A stretch of 64,000 bases of DNA from DASVFB01 sp963815965 (GTDB lineage Bacteria; Actinomycetota; Thermoleophilia; Gaiellales; Gaiellaceae): assembly GCA_963815965.1 (NCBI GenBank), contig CAWFIT010000004.1, positions 124,001 to 188,000 of the forward strand. The letters run 5' to 3'. The notes beneath the pieces were generated by a model. That model saw nothing but the letters and a program-made list of their open reading frames with translations, made no database searches and had not been told where the DNA came from. Positions 1-7,656 of the stretch are shown here, piece by piece. Made by a program: the position numbers and the translations under genes. Each line of letters opens with the position of its first letter. Within the stretch, counting starts at the first letter, position 1.

Positions 1-1
1 G

Positions 2-1168
2 TTCGTTTTCAAGACCATCGCCGATCCCTTCGCGGGCCGGATCAACGTCTTTCGCGTTCTCAGCGGGTCACTCAAAGCCGACTCGGCCGTGGTGAACGCG
101 CGAGGGCACGCCAAAGAGCGCATCGGGCAACTCCTCGAGATGCAGGGCAAGGAGCACAGTCCGACGAACGAGCTCGGCGCGGGCGACATCGGCGCTGTCC
201 CGAAGCTCAAGGACACGCAGACCGGCGACCTGCTACTCGACGCGGAACGCGAAGTGGAGCTGCCGAGCATCGCGTTTCCCGAGCCCGTGATGAGCTTCGC
301 CGTCGAGCCGAAGGCAAAGGGCGACGAGGAGAAGATGGCGTCGGGGCTACGTCGTCTCGCCGAGGAGGATCCCACGATCCACCTCCGGCGAGACCAGCAG
401 ACCGGAGACGAGCTTCTCTCGGGCCTGTCGCAGATCCACGTGGAAGTGGCGGTCGAGCGGCTCAAGCGCCGGTTCGGTGTGGAGGTTGAGCTGCATCAGC
501 CGCGCGTGCCGTACCTCGAGACGATCCGCAAGCAGGCGCGGGCGCGGGGGAGGTACAAGAAGCAGACGGGCGGCCGCGGCCAGTACGGCGACTGTCAGAT
601 CATCGTCGAGCCGCTCGAGGAGCGTGAGGGCTACGAGTTCGTCGACAAGATCGTCGGCGGGGTCATTCCGCAGAGCTTCCGCCCGGCGGTCGACAAGGGC
701 ATCCAGGAGGCGATGCAGCACGGCGAGCTCGCCGGCGCGCCGGTCCAGGGAGTTCGCGTCTCGCTCGTCGACGGTTCGTACCACAACGTGGACTCCTCGG
801 AGATGGCGTTCAAGATCGCCGGCTCGATGGCGTTCAAGAGCGCGTACGAGGACGCCGATCCCGTGCTGCTCGAGCCGATCATGGAGGTCGAGGTGACCGT
901 GCCCGACGAGGCCGTCGGCGCGGTGAACGGCGACCTCAACTCGAGGCGCGGGCGCCTGATGGGGATGGAGCCGCGTGGGGGCATGACGACCATCAAGGCC
1001 GAGGTGCCGATGGCCGAGATCCTCACGTACTCGCAGTCTCTGACGTCGCTGACGGGAGGCCGCGGTGACTACGCGATGCACTTCGCGCGCTACGAGGAAG
1101 TGCCCGCGCACATCGCGCAGAAGGTGATAACCGAGACGAAGAAGGAGCTCGAGGAGGCCAAGGCGTAG
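2..1168 (+). CDS. Elongation factor G-like protein (EF-G2 type), 3' part
   Basis: The gene enters from the left edge; the reading frame is open from base 2, so the first internal ATG/GTG (89) is not the start. About 388 residues are visible. They cover EF-G domain II (FKTIADPFAGRI), domain III, domain IV with the conserved KKQTGGRGQYGDC stretch, and domain V ending GDYAMHFARYEEVP. The GTPase domain lies outside the window. The family catalyses or assists ribosomal translocation in the cytoplasm. The GGRGQYGDCQI pattern and overall divergence fit the second, EF-G-like paralogue common in Actinobacteria rather than the canonical fusA next to rpsL/rpsG and tuf, none of which is seen here. The paralogue call is inferred. 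Confidence 0.85.
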   Translation, partial: FVFKTIADPFAGRINVFRVLSGSLKADSAVVNARGHAKERIGQLLEMQGKEHSPTNELGAGDIGAVPKLKDTQTGDLLLDAEREVELPSIAFPEPVMSFAVEPKAKGDEEKMASGLRRLAEEDPTIHLRRDQQTGDELLSGLSQIHVEVAVERLKRRFGVEVELHQPRVPYLETIRKQARARGRYKKQTGGRGQYGDCQIIVEPLEEREGYEFVDKIVGGVIPQSFRPAVDKGIQEAMQHGELAGAPVQGVRVSLVDGSYHNVDSSEMAFKIAGSMAFKSAYEDADPVLLEPIMEVEVTVPDEAVGAVNGDLNSRRGRLMGMEPRGGMTTIKAEVPMAEILTYSQSLTSLTGGRGDYAMHFARYEEVPAHIAQKVITETKKELEEAKA

Positions 1169-2421
1169 GCGCCGGTCGGGTCGCGGCTCTCGTCGTTCTC
1201 GCCGTCGCGTCGCTCGCGTTTGCGTGCGGCAACGCGTCCAAGTCGACGATCCGGGTTCCGCAGGACGTCGCGACGATTCAGCAGGCGATCGTGCGCGCGG
1301 CGCCGGGCGACACGATCCTGGTCGACCGCGGGACGTACCCGGGCGGGAACGTCGTTCCGCGCGACAAGCACGACATCACGATCAGGGGCGTGGACCGCAA
1401 CGCCGTCGTCCTCGACGGCAAGGACGTGAGGAGGAACGGCATCGTCGTCCACGCGGACGGCGTCTCGATCCTCAATCTGTCGGCGCACAACTTCCCGGTC
1501 GACGCGTTTCGGTGGGAGGGAGGTGACCGATTCCGCGCGTCTTACCTCACTGCGTGGAATGTCGGTCAGTACGGCATCTACGTCGAGGGCGGCGAGCACG
1601 GAGAGGTCGACCACGACTACGTCTCCGGCGCGGCCGACGCCGCGTACTACGTCGGCGAGTGCGCGCGCTGCGGCGCGACGATCTTCCACGTTGTGGCGAC
1701 GCTCTCGGCCGTCGGCTACTCCGGCACGAACGCGAGCGAGCTGGTCATCCGCGACTCCAGATGGGATCGCAACGGCTCCGGGATCGTCCCGAACACGTAC
1801 GCGAACGAAGCGCACGCTCCGCAGCGGCGGGCGACGATCGTGCGCAATACGGTCACGAGGAGCGGCCGGGCGCGCGTCCCGATCAGCACGCCGCTCGCCG
1901 GCTTCATCGGGATCGGGATCGCCGTCGCCGGCGGGAACGAGAACGATGTCCGCAACAATCGGGTCACGGCGAGCGAACGGTACGGGATCGCGGTCTTCCC
2001 GACTGCGCGACGGATCGTCTTCGATCCCCAGGCGACCAACGACCCCGGCCCGCCGTGGCGGCCGCGCGGAAACACCATCACGCGAAACGTCGTCTCTGGC
2101 AGTGGGCTCGCCGACCTCGCTCTTGCGGACGGCGTCGGTGTCGGAAACTGCTTCCGTGGAAACGTCGCACCGCGGCGCCTGCCGCTCGACGTCCAGCGCA
2201 CCGGCTGCACGCACGGGGTCCTGCAGCGGCGACGACGGCGTGACGGCCGCCTTGACTGCGGGCGTGCGCCAGATGTTCGACTCGACGCTCCAGCGGCGGC
2301 AGCCGCCGCCCTACACGGCGATGCCCAGGCCGCCGGCGCAGCCGACCATGCCGTGACGGCGCACGGTGCGTTGAGCCATGTCCCAGGGACTGTCCCTGGG
2401 ACATGGCCCGGATCGACCTAG
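1165..2421 (+). CDS. Right-handed beta-helix repeat lipoprotein, no normal start and probable frameshift
   Basis: The frame reads as a secreted parallel beta-helix (pectate-lyase-like) protein: a hydrophobic signal with a lipobox-like LAFAC, then IQQAIVRAAPGDTILVDRGTYPGG, the standard opening of this fold, and repeated N-G-I/G-Y-G-I turns. The signal peptide lies upstream of the first GTG (1291). The frame back to the stop at 1066 holds no ATG, GTG or TTG. GAGGAGG at 1151-1157 sits just before a GTA (1165) that overlaps the EF-G stop. Near 2210-2222 the sense shifts to the +1 frame, which continues plausibly and stops at 2356 with PPPYTAMPRPPAQPTMP; the original frame runs into Arg-rich nonsense to 2421. 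It may be a pseudogene or contain sequence errors. The substrate is unknown. Confidence 0.6.
   Translation, partial: VGAGRVAALVVLAVASLAFACGNASKSTIRVPQDVATIQQAIVRAAPGDTILVDRGTYPGGNVVPRDKHDITIRGVDRNAVVLDGKDVRRNGIVVHADGVSILNLSAHNFPVDAFRWEGGDRFRASYLTAWNVGQYGIYVEGGEHGEVDHDYVSGAADAAYYVGECARCGATIFHVVATLSAVGYSGTNASELVIRDSRWDRNGSGIVPNTYANEAHAPQRRATIVRNTVTRSGRARVPISTPLAGFIGIGIAVAGGNENDVRNNRVTASERYGIAVFPTARRIVFDPQATNDPGPPWRPRGNTITRNVVSGSGLADLALADGVGVGNCFRGNVAPRRLPLDVQRTGCTHGVLQRRRRRDGRLDCGRAPDVRLDAPAAAAAALHGDAQAAGAADHAVTAHGALSHVPGTVPGTWPGST
2376..2406. repeat. Perfect 15-bp inverted repeat, 1-base centre
   Basis: CCATGTCCCAGGGAC (2376-2390) is followed by one T and its exact reverse complement (2392-2406). 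It lies between convergent genes (beta-helix protein and the leftward PadR pair). It could act as a bidirectional transcription stop, but there is no T tract on either side. It resembles the short GGGAC/GTCCC palindromes dispersed in many high-GC genomes. Confidence 0.8.
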
Positions 2422-2618
2422 ACTGTCGCGGTCTGCTGCGGCGCGCTCGGCGCGTCCTCGGTCTCGCGCAAGCGCTTGATCAGGTCCGACACGTCGGCGA
2501 GTTCCTGCTCGAGGTCGCGCTGATAGCTCTCCAGCCGCTCGAGGACGTTCTCGCTGCTGTACCAGCGGCGCCCGAACGGGGGCCGGCGGAAGCCACGGCG
2601 ATGTTGATGTCCGTGCAT
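2418..2618 (-). CDS. Small coiled-coil protein co-transcribed with PadR regulator
   Basis: A 66-residue protein starting at ATG 2618, chosen because a good GGGAGG ribosome site precedes it and it begins two bases after the PadR stop. The N-terminus is His/Arg-rich (MHGHQHRRGFRRPPFGRRW). The rest (about 22-50) is an amphipathic helix, ENVLERLESYQRDLEQELADV, likely a coiled coil. It recalls DUF5320-like small proteins with a charged head and a coiled-coil tail, but that is only a resemblance. Tight coupling suggests it works with, or is regulated by, the PadR protein upstream. Confidence 0.65.
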   Translation of the reverse strand: MHGHQHRRGFRRPPFGRRWYSSENVLERLESYQRDLEQELADVSDLIKRLRETEDAPSAPQQTATV

Positions 2619-2620
2619 GT

Positions 2621-3010
2621 TCACCTCCCTTCGTGCCGTTTGAGGAAGGCGTCCACGACCTGCTGCGTCTGCTTGAGGGCTTTCGCCCACGCGCGCAGCA
2701 GCTCGCGGCCCGCCGGAGTCAACTCGTATCTGCGCTTCGCGGGGCCCGGCTCCTCGGCGTCCCATTCGGAGCTCACGAGCCCGTCCTCCTCCAGCGCGCG
2801 CAGCACGCGGTAGAGACCGCCGAGCTCGGGCCGCTCGCCCGGAATGAGCTCCGGCACGCGATCGACGAGCTCGTACCCGTGTGCGGGTCGTTCGGCGAGC
2901 AGCATGAGCAGCGCCGGCTCGATGAAGCGTTCGACGCGTCCGCGGACGTGCCAGTGACCCTGGCCGTCGCGCCAGCGGGTCCTCGGGCCGTGTCTATGTG
3001 CAAAACGCAT
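2621..3010 (-). CDS. PadR family transcriptional regulator
   Basis: A 129-residue winged-helix protein of the PadR type. IEPALLMLLAERPAHGYELVDRV is the hallmark first helices, LGGLYRVLRALEEDGLV the recognition helix, and RRYELTPAGRELL the wing, followed by a C-terminal dimerisation helix. Members are usually repressors of neighbouring efflux or stress genes that respond to small hydrophobic ligands. An alternative start at 3034 adds eight residues; MRFAHRHGP is preferred as more family-like. The imperfect palindrome at 2995-3011 (TATGTGCAAAACGCATA) covers the proposed start and could be an autoregulatory operator, a weak inference. It is divergent from the next gene. Confidence 0.88.
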   Translation of the reverse strand: MRFAHRHGPRTRWRDGQGHWHVRGRVERFIEPALLMLLAERPAHGYELVDRVPELIPGERPELGGLYRVLRALEEDGLVSSEWDAEEPGPAKRRYELTPAGRELLRAWAKALKQTQQVVDAFLKRHEGR

Positions 3011-3066
3011 ATAGGTGTGGAACGACCTTAGCATCGCTCGTATGCCCTCCGCTAACCTCGGGCTTC

Positions 3067-3684
3067 GTGCGCATCACGCGGACAGCCGTCGCCCGTACAT
3101 GCGCCATCTGCGAGCGCTCGCTCCTGATGGGCGAGCGAGTCGTTCGCTACGCGCCCTATGCGGGCGCCGAGCTCGTCGACGTGTGCTCGCTCTGCCAGGA
3201 GGAGGCGCTGGAGTACGGCTGGCTCAGGGAAGGCGCTCCGACGACGCCGCTGGTACCCGAGGAGCGCCGCCGCCGCGGGGCTCTCGACCTCCGGACGATC
3301 TTTGGCAGCCGTCGGCCGGCCGACGACGCGCCCGTCGCGACCGAGCCGATCCTCCGCCGCCTCTCCGACGAGGAACTCGGCATGGTGGACGCGGCCGACC
3401 TCTTCAACGGCAGCCAGTTCCGCCGCACGATCGGCGGCGTCGCGAAGAGCCTCGGCGAGCCGCGCGCATCGATCGTGACGTTCTCGGGAGTGAATCCCGA
3501 GCTCGTGATCACGATCGCCTGGGACATCTCCTGGTACCAGTACCGCGTTTCTCCCGATTCGGCCCAGCCGATGACGCTCGCCGAGCGCGGGCACGAGCTC
3601 GACGAGCTCGACGACCGCTACACGCAGTGGAACGCTCACGTCGAGCCGGGTGGACGCCTCGTGCCCGACATTGCGCGGATCTAG
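3067..3684 (+). CDS. Hypothetical protein with N-terminal treble-clef zinc-binding motif
   Basis: A 205-residue protein; GTG 3067 is preferred over the 2998 start because that would run into the divergent PadR gene. Two cysteine pairs (CAIC and CSLC, about 30 residues apart) near the N-terminus suggest a zinc ribbon. The middle contains a disordered Arg/Pro-rich segment and then a folded C-terminal half with the aromatic WDISWYQYRV. The family is not recognised; similar zinc-ribbon proteins are frequent hypotheticals in Thermoleophilia. It has no signal peptide or membrane segment, so it is probably cytoplasmic. Confidence 0.7.
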   Translation: MRITRTAVARTCAICERSLLMGERVVRYAPYAGAELVDVCSLCQEEALEYGWLREGAPTTPLVPEERRRRGALDLRTIFGSRRPADDAPVATEPILRRLSDEELGMVDAADLFNGSQFRRTIGGVAKSLGEPRASIVTFSGVNPELVITIAWDISWYQYRVSPDSAQPMTLAERGHELDELDDRYTQWNAHVEPGGRLVPDIARI

Positions 3685-3707
3685 TCGTTCCCTAAACTGA
3701 GAACGCG

Positions 3708-3923
3708 ATGATCTATTGCGTTATCCCGCGCGAGCTCGAAGCCGAGCTCTTCGACAAGATGGTCGAGTACTACAAGGACAACCCGAACGTGACCGTGATC
3801 GTCGACCGCCGCGAGGGCCCAGACCGTCGCAAAGGGAAGTCGTACGGAGGCAAGCGCGAGATTCGCGACCGCCGCCGGGCACGTATTCCGGGCACGTTCC
3901 CGGAGACCGACGCTCCCGACTAA
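3708..3923 (+). CDS. Small basic hypothetical protein
   Basis: 71 residues: an N-terminal fold-like part (MIYCVIPRELEAELFDKMVEYY, NVTVIVDRREG) followed by a highly basic tail with repeated DRR/RDRR units (GPDRRKG, REIRDRRRA). The DRR pattern is common as a short linker or nucleic-acid-binding tail in actinobacterial small proteins. It starts 23 bases after the previous stop and ends 10 bases before the aldehyde dehydrogenase start, so it is probably in one transcript with both. Function unknown. Confidence 0.65.
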   Translation: MIYCVIPRELEAELFDKMVEYYKDNPNVTVIVDRREGPDRRKGKSYGGKREIRDRRRARIPGTFPETDAPD

Positions 3924-3933
3924 CATCGCTTTC

Positions 3934-5433
3934 GTGGCGGTCACGGGCGTCAAGACGTTCAAGAACTTCATTGGCGGCGACTGGGTCGACTCCGTCTCGG
4001 GCGAGACGTTCGAGTCGATCAGCCCCGCCGACGGCGAAACGCTCGGCGTCTTTCCCAAGTCTGTCCCGGAGGACGTCGACCGCGCGGTCGCTGTTGCGAA
4101 GGAGGCATTCGAGGAGTGGCGGCTGGTCCCGGCGCCGCAGCGCGGCGAGATCCTCTTCCGCTTCGCGCAGCTCGTGGCCGAGCACAAGGCCGAGGTCACC
4201 GACCTGATGACGCACGAGATGGGGAAGGTGAAGGCGGAGGCCGGCGGCGACGTGCAGGAAGCGATCGATATGAGCTTCTACATGGCCGGCGAGGGCCGGC
4301 GGTTGTGGGGCCAGACTACGCCGTCGGAGCTCAGGGACAAGTTCAACATGAGCGTGCGCATGCCGATCGGCGTCGTCGGCGTCATCACGCCGTGGAACTT
4401 CCCGATCGCGATCCCGTCGTGGAAGATCGCGCCCGCGCTGGTGAGCGGCAACACGATCGTGTTCAAGCCTGCGACGGACACTCCGCTCCTGGGCGAAAGA
4501 TTTATCGAGTTGCTCGTCGAGGCAGGCGTGCCCGCCGGCGTCGTGAACGTCGTCCACGGCGGCGGCGGCGCGGTCGGGGACCGGCTCGTGCGCCATCCCG
4601 ACGTGCCGGTGATCACGCTGACAGGCTCGCGCGAGACCGGGGTGGAGGTGATGCGGAACGCCGCAGATCACCTGAAGCGCGTCCACCTCGAGCTCGGCGG
4701 CAAGAACGCGATCATCGTGCTCGACGACGCCGACCTCGACCTGGCGGTCGAGGGGATTCTCTGGTCGGCGTTCGGCACCTCCGGCCAGCGCTGCACTGCT
4801 GCATCTCGCGTTATCGCGGAGAGCGGCGTCTACAACGAGCTCTCGTCACGACTGGTCGCGGCAGCCGAGAAGCTGCGGCTCGGCGTCGGCTGGGAGGACG
4901 ACACCGACGTGGGGCCGGTGATCAACGACAAAGCGCTCGAGAAGATCCACTCGTACACGCAGATCGGGATCGACGAAGGCGCAAAGCTGCTCACGGGCGG
5001 AGAGGTTGCGTCGGGCAACGGCCTCGACAAGGGCCACTACTACCGGCCGACTCTGTTCGGCGACGTCGATCCGCAGATGCGGATCGCGCAGGAAGAGATC
5101 TTCGGTCCGACGACGGCGCTGATTCGCGTGAACGACTTCGACGAGGCGATCCGCGTGTCGAACGGCATCCGTTTCGGCCTCTCGTCATCGATCTTCACGC
5201 ACGACGTCAACAAGGCGTTCCGCGCGATGCGCGACCTCGCCGCCGGAATCACGTACATCAACGCCGGCACGATCGGCGCCGAGGTGCACCTGCCGTTCGG
5301 AGGCACGAAGGAGACAGGGAACGGTCACCGCGAGGCCGGCCAGGCGGCGCTCGACGTCTTCACCGAGTGGAAGTCGATCTACGTCGACTACTCGGGCAAG
5401 CTGCAGAAGGCCCAGATCGACACGTCGTCTTAG
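3934..5433 (+). CDS. NAD(P)-dependent aldehyde dehydrogenase
   Basis: A full-length (499 residues) member of the aldehyde dehydrogenase superfamily, which oxidises aldehydes to acids with NAD(P) through a thiohemiacetal. Visible active-site elements: TPWNFP with the oxyanion Asn at about 155, Lys178 in VFKPA, the general base Glu253 in LELGGKN, and the nucleophile Cys287 in SGQRCTAAS. The C-terminal GTIGAEVHLPFGGTKETGNGHREAG is a conserved oligomerisation/loop signature. It starts with GTG. Substrate cannot be read from sequence; close relatives are annotated as aminoadipate- or ketoglutarate-semialdehyde dehydrogenases. The gene after it is convergent and overlaps by four bases. Confidence 0.93.
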   Translation: MAVTGVKTFKNFIGGDWVDSVSGETFESISPADGETLGVFPKSVPEDVDRAVAVAKEAFEEWRLVPAPQRGEILFRFAQLVAEHKAEVTDLMTHEMGKVKAEAGGDVQEAIDMSFYMAGEGRRLWGQTTPSELRDKFNMSVRMPIGVVGVITPWNFPIAIPSWKIAPALVSGNTIVFKPATDTPLLGERFIELLVEAGVPAGVVNVVHGGGGAVGDRLVRHPDVPVITLTGSRETGVEVMRNAADHLKRVHLELGGKNAIIVLDDADLDLAVEGILWSAFGTSGQRCTAASRVIAESGVYNELSSRLVAAAEKLRLGVGWEDDTDVGPVINDKALEKIHSYTQIGIDEGAKLLTGGEVASGNGLDKGHYYRPTLFGDVDPQMRIAQEEIFGPTTALIRVNDFDEAIRVSNGIRFGLSSSIFTHDVNKAFRAMRDLAAGITYINAGTIGAEVHLPFGGTKETGNGHREAGQAALDVFTEWKSIYVDYSGKLQKAQIDTSS

Positions 5434-5801
5434 CGGCGCTCGACCCGACCGTCCTCGACGGCCCACGCATCCCGCTGCTCGACGACTTGTCCGTCCTCGT
5501 TGAAGCGCAGCAGCGACGTGCCGGCGAGCGTGACGTCCTTCCCGTTCTCGCGCACGAACGCCCACCACTCGACGGCGGCGCGATCGCCGTCGACGACCGG
5601 TTTGCCGTACCACGGCTCCGCCCACTCTTCCTCTGCGAGCGCCCATTCCACGTACTCGCGCGGTGTCTTTGGCTGGCGAAAGGGGTGCGAAAGGTAGAAG
5701 CAGTCCTGCGCGTAGGTTTCGAGGATCGGCTCCGGGTCGAGGGCACGCCAGCCGCGCATCCAGCCGTCGACCCAGCGCCGAGCCGCCTCCGCCGTCGTCA
5801 C
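5430..5801 (-). CDS. SnoaL/NTF2-like small protein
   Basis: A 123-residue protein starting at GTG 5801 (VTTAEAARRWVDGWMRGW); longer frames overlap the divergent gene. The order helix, Asp-Pro-Glu-Pro-ILETYAQDCFY, then beta strands with RAAVEWWAF and the late TSLLRFNEDGQVVEQRD match the NTF2-like alpha+beta barrel, whose pocket binds small ligands or hosts isomerase/cyclase chemistry. No specific reaction can be assigned. Its stop overlaps the end of the aldehyde dehydrogenase by four bases in convergent orientation. Confidence 0.8.
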   Translation of the reverse strand: MTTAEAARRWVDGWMRGWRALDPEPILETYAQDCFYLSHPFRQPKTPREYVEWALAEEEWAEPWYGKPVVDGDRAAVEWWAFVRENGKDVTLAGTSLLRFNEDGQVVEQRDAWAVEDGRVERR

Positions 5802-5820
5802 GGCCGCGATGATAGGCGGT

Positions 5821-6129
5821 GTGAACCGCAAGCTCGTCGTGTTTGTTCCGCATGAGTCCCTCGACCAGGTCCGTGACGCGCTCTTCGACGCGGGCGCCGG
5901 GCGCATCGGCGGCTACGAGCGCTGCTCGTGGTACACGGAGGGGACGGGCACGTTTCTCGGCGGCGAGGGAACCGCACCTTCGGTCGGCGAGGCTGGTCGC
6001 GAGGAGCGCGTGCCGGAGCTGCGCCTCGAGACGGTGTTCCCCGCGGAGCTCCACGAGCAGGTGATCGGCGCGCTGCGGCGCGCGCACCCGTATGAGGAGC
6101 CGGCCTTCGACGTCTACGAGCTGCTGTGA
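5821..6129 (+). CDS. Stand-alone NIF3/YqfO insertion-type domain protein
   Basis: 102 residues from GTG 5821 (an ATG at 5809 is also possible). The sequence FVPHESLDQVRDALFDAGAGRIGGYERCSW, the GTGTF motif and terminal HPYEEPAFDVYEL are the diagnostic pattern of the CutA/PII-like domain inserted in NIF3-like dinuclear-metal proteins (YqfO type). Here it stands alone without the metal-binding halves. Known small homologues exist and their role is unclear. The next gene, RNase HI, starts inside its stop codon (GTGA overlap), so they are translationally coupled. Confidence 0.85.
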   Translation: MNRKLVVFVPHESLDQVRDALFDAGAGRIGGYERCSWYTEGTGTFLGGEGTAPSVGEAGREERVPELRLETVFPAELHEQVIGALRRAHPYEEPAFDVYELL

Positions 6130-6521
6130 AGGCGAAGCTGTCGACGGACGGAGGCGCACGCGGCAACCCCGGCCCTGCCGCGTACGGCTACGTCCTCGAG
6201 ACCGAGGACGGCACGGTGCTCGACGCCCGCGGCGAAAAGATCGGTGTTGCTACGAACAACGTCGCGGAGTATCGCGCCCTCGTCGCAGGCCTCGAGGCGG
6301 CCATCGCGCGTGGCGTGACCGACCTCGAGGTTGTTTCCGACTCGGAGCTGCTCGTGAAGCAGATGCGTGGGGAGTACAAGGTCAAGAACGAGGCGCTACG
6401 CCGTCTTTCGCTCGAGGCAACCCGCCTCGCGCGCGACCTTGGCTCCGTCACGTACACGGCCGTTCGCCGGGAGCACAACGAGCTCGCCGACAGTCTCGTC
6501 AACGACGCGCTCGACGCCTGA
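6126..6521 (+). CDS. rnhA: Ribonuclease HI family protein
   Basis: 131 residues with the RNase H fold. Candidate catalytic acids are Asp8 (STDGGARGNPG), Glu48 (NNVAEYRAL), Asp72 (VVSDSELLVKQM) and Asp122 (HNELADSL). These coordinate two metal ions to cut RNA in RNA-DNA hybrids. The short, basic-protrusion-lacking form is typical of actinobacterial and archaeal-type RNase HI. It begins at GTG 6126, overlapping the previous stop by four bases. The symbol is by family and a second rnh gene elsewhere cannot be excluded. Confidence 0.88.
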   Translation: MKAKLSTDGGARGNPGPAAYGYVLETEDGTVLDARGEKIGVATNNVAEYRALVAGLEAAIARGVTDLEVVSDSELLVKQMRGEYKVKNEALRRLSLEATRLARDLGSVTYTAVRREHNELADSLVNDALDA

Positions 6522-6608
6522 CCCGGACGCCGTCCGCATGTCCTCGGCCAGGCGGTGGATGTGCTCCTCCGCCAGTCCTTTTCTCAGCTCGGGATGCGTG
6601 AGGTACAT
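6396..6608 (-). CDS. Possible small protein antisense to the RNase HI 3' end
   Basis: A 70-residue frame whose first half, MYLTHPELRKGLAEEHIHRLAEDM, looks like a genuine short N-terminus seen in small actinobacterial proteins, and it has a GAGG-type ribosome site upstream. The second half is antisense to the last 126 bases of RNase HI and looks like shadow sequence. It may be a real short protein that has lost its original stop, or chance. It shares an AT-rich divergent promoter region with the MarR gene. Confidence 0.3.
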   Translation of the reverse strand: MYLTHPELRKGLAEEHIHRLAEDMRTASGSGVERVVDETVGELVVLPANGRVRDGAKVAREAGCLERKTA

Positions 6609-6663
6609 GGGCTCCTCCCCTGACTAGAGTAGTTCCAGATCGAAATACTAACCATGGAACCAC

Positions 6664-6692
6664 TTGACGTCAAATATTCTTTTGTAGAGAAT
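6664..6692 (+). promoter_or_regulatory. Candidate promoter/operator before MarR gene
   Basis: TTGACG at 6664-6669 is followed 17 bases later by GAGAAT (6687-6692) or, with a 15-base spacer, TAGAGA. The region is unusually AT-rich for this genome. The -35 lies in a perfect palindrome TTGACGTCAA (6664-6673), which could bind the MarR dimer for autorepression. Both are predictions. Confidence 0.35.
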
Positions 6693-6698
6693 CTCGAT

Positions 6699-7223
6699 AT
6701 GGTGAAAACAGCGAAACAAACCGAGCAAGACCACATCGACCGCTGGCTGGAAGAGATCCGCGAGTTCCTGCCGACGCTAGACCTGCGGGTGGAGGGAATC
6801 GTCGACCGGATCGGCGGGATCGAGCGACGGATCAAACGCATGTTGGACGAGACCCTGGAGGAGCACGGCCTGAGCTCCGGTGAATGGCATTCGCTCGGGA
6901 AGCTCGCCCGCACGCCGGGTGGGCGACGATCGGCCGGTGAGCTCGCTGCGAACGTCGAACTCTCGAGCGCGGCGATGACGAACCGCCTGGACCGGATGGA
7001 GAAAGCGGGGTTCGTGAAGCGGATTCCTGACGAGCACGACCGTCGCTCCGTGCAGATCGAGCTGACGGACAAGGGCAGGAAGCTCTACGAGCGGACGGTC
7101 GAGGCGCAGGCCGCGAAGGAAGGCATCGTCGCCGAGGCGCTGACGCCGAATCAGCAGGACGAGCTGAACGACCTCTTACGGCGCCTGATGCTGGCGTTCG
7201 AGCGTCGCGAAGCGCCAAAGTGA
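6699..7223 (+). CDS. MarR family transcriptional regulator
   Basis: A winged-helix regulator of 174 residues if started at ATG 6699 (an ATG at 6654 would add 15). It shows a long N-terminal dimerisation helix, then LSSGEWHSLGKLARTPGGRRSAGELAANVELSSAAMTNRLDRMEKAGFV (helix-turn-helix) and the wing DEHDRRSVQIELTDKG with the conserved DRR. Such proteins are dimeric repressors of stress, antibiotic or catabolic genes. No obvious target lies downstream (tRNA-Gly follows), so it may regulate itself or the divergent small frame. The ligand is unknown. Confidence 0.9.
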   Translation: MVKTAKQTEQDHIDRWLEEIREFLPTLDLRVEGIVDRIGGIERRIKRMLDETLEEHGLSSGEWHSLGKLARTPGGRRSAGELAANVELSSAAMTNRLDRMEKAGFVKRIPDEHDRRSVQIELTDKGRKLYERTVEAQAAKEGIVAEALTPNQQDELNDLLRRLMLAFERREAPK

Positions 7224-7256
7224 GGCCGCGAAGGCCGGGCTATACTTTGCCTCCGC

Positions 7257-7330
7257 GCGGATGTAGCTCAGTTGGCTAGAGCGTCTGCTTGCCATGCAGA
7301 AGGTCGACGGTTCGAGTCCGTTCATCCGCT
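7257..7330 (+). tRNA. tRNA-Gly (GCC)
   Basis: Complete cloverleaf: acceptor GCGGATG pairs with CATCCGC, D-arm AGCTCAGTTGGCTAGAGC, anticodon loop TTGCCAT (anticodon GCC), TTCGAGT T-loop and discriminator U as usual for tRNA-Gly. CCA is not encoded. Confidence 0.97.
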
Positions 7331-7338
7331 CTTCAGAA

Positions 7339-7364
7339 AAGCCCGCTCAGGCGGGCTTTTTGTT
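7339..7364 (+). terminator. Intrinsic terminator after tRNA-Gly
   Basis: Stem AAGCCCGC-TCAG-GCGGGCTT followed by TTTTG, about nine bases after the tRNA. Confidence 0.85.
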
Positions 7365-7656
7365 GCTAGGAACCGCAAACGCTGCGGCGCTTGTGCTCAC
7401 CAGAATGGTCACGGTCGTCGGGGGACGGGCACGCTAGACGGGCTCGACGGCAAAGTTCGCGCGAACGTCCTACTCGCCGAGAACCCGTGTGGGAAGTCGT
7501 CGATTTCGTTCAACGCGCGGCGCAGCTCGGCCGGACGGCGAGCCCATGCCGTTGAAAACGGCCGCGTCTGCGGCGAGCGTGCCGACTCGCCGACGAGCTG
7601 CGGCGTGGCGATGCTCCGCGTTTGATTGTTAGGCCGTTCGGCAGCAGACTTCGGGC
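7365..7656. other. Intergenic stretch without recognised gene
   Basis: About 290 bases between the tRNA-Gly terminator and a small membrane-protein gene. Open frames here have no family-like features. It may carry the promoter of the small gene, but no clear -35/-10 pair is seen. Confidence 0.5.
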
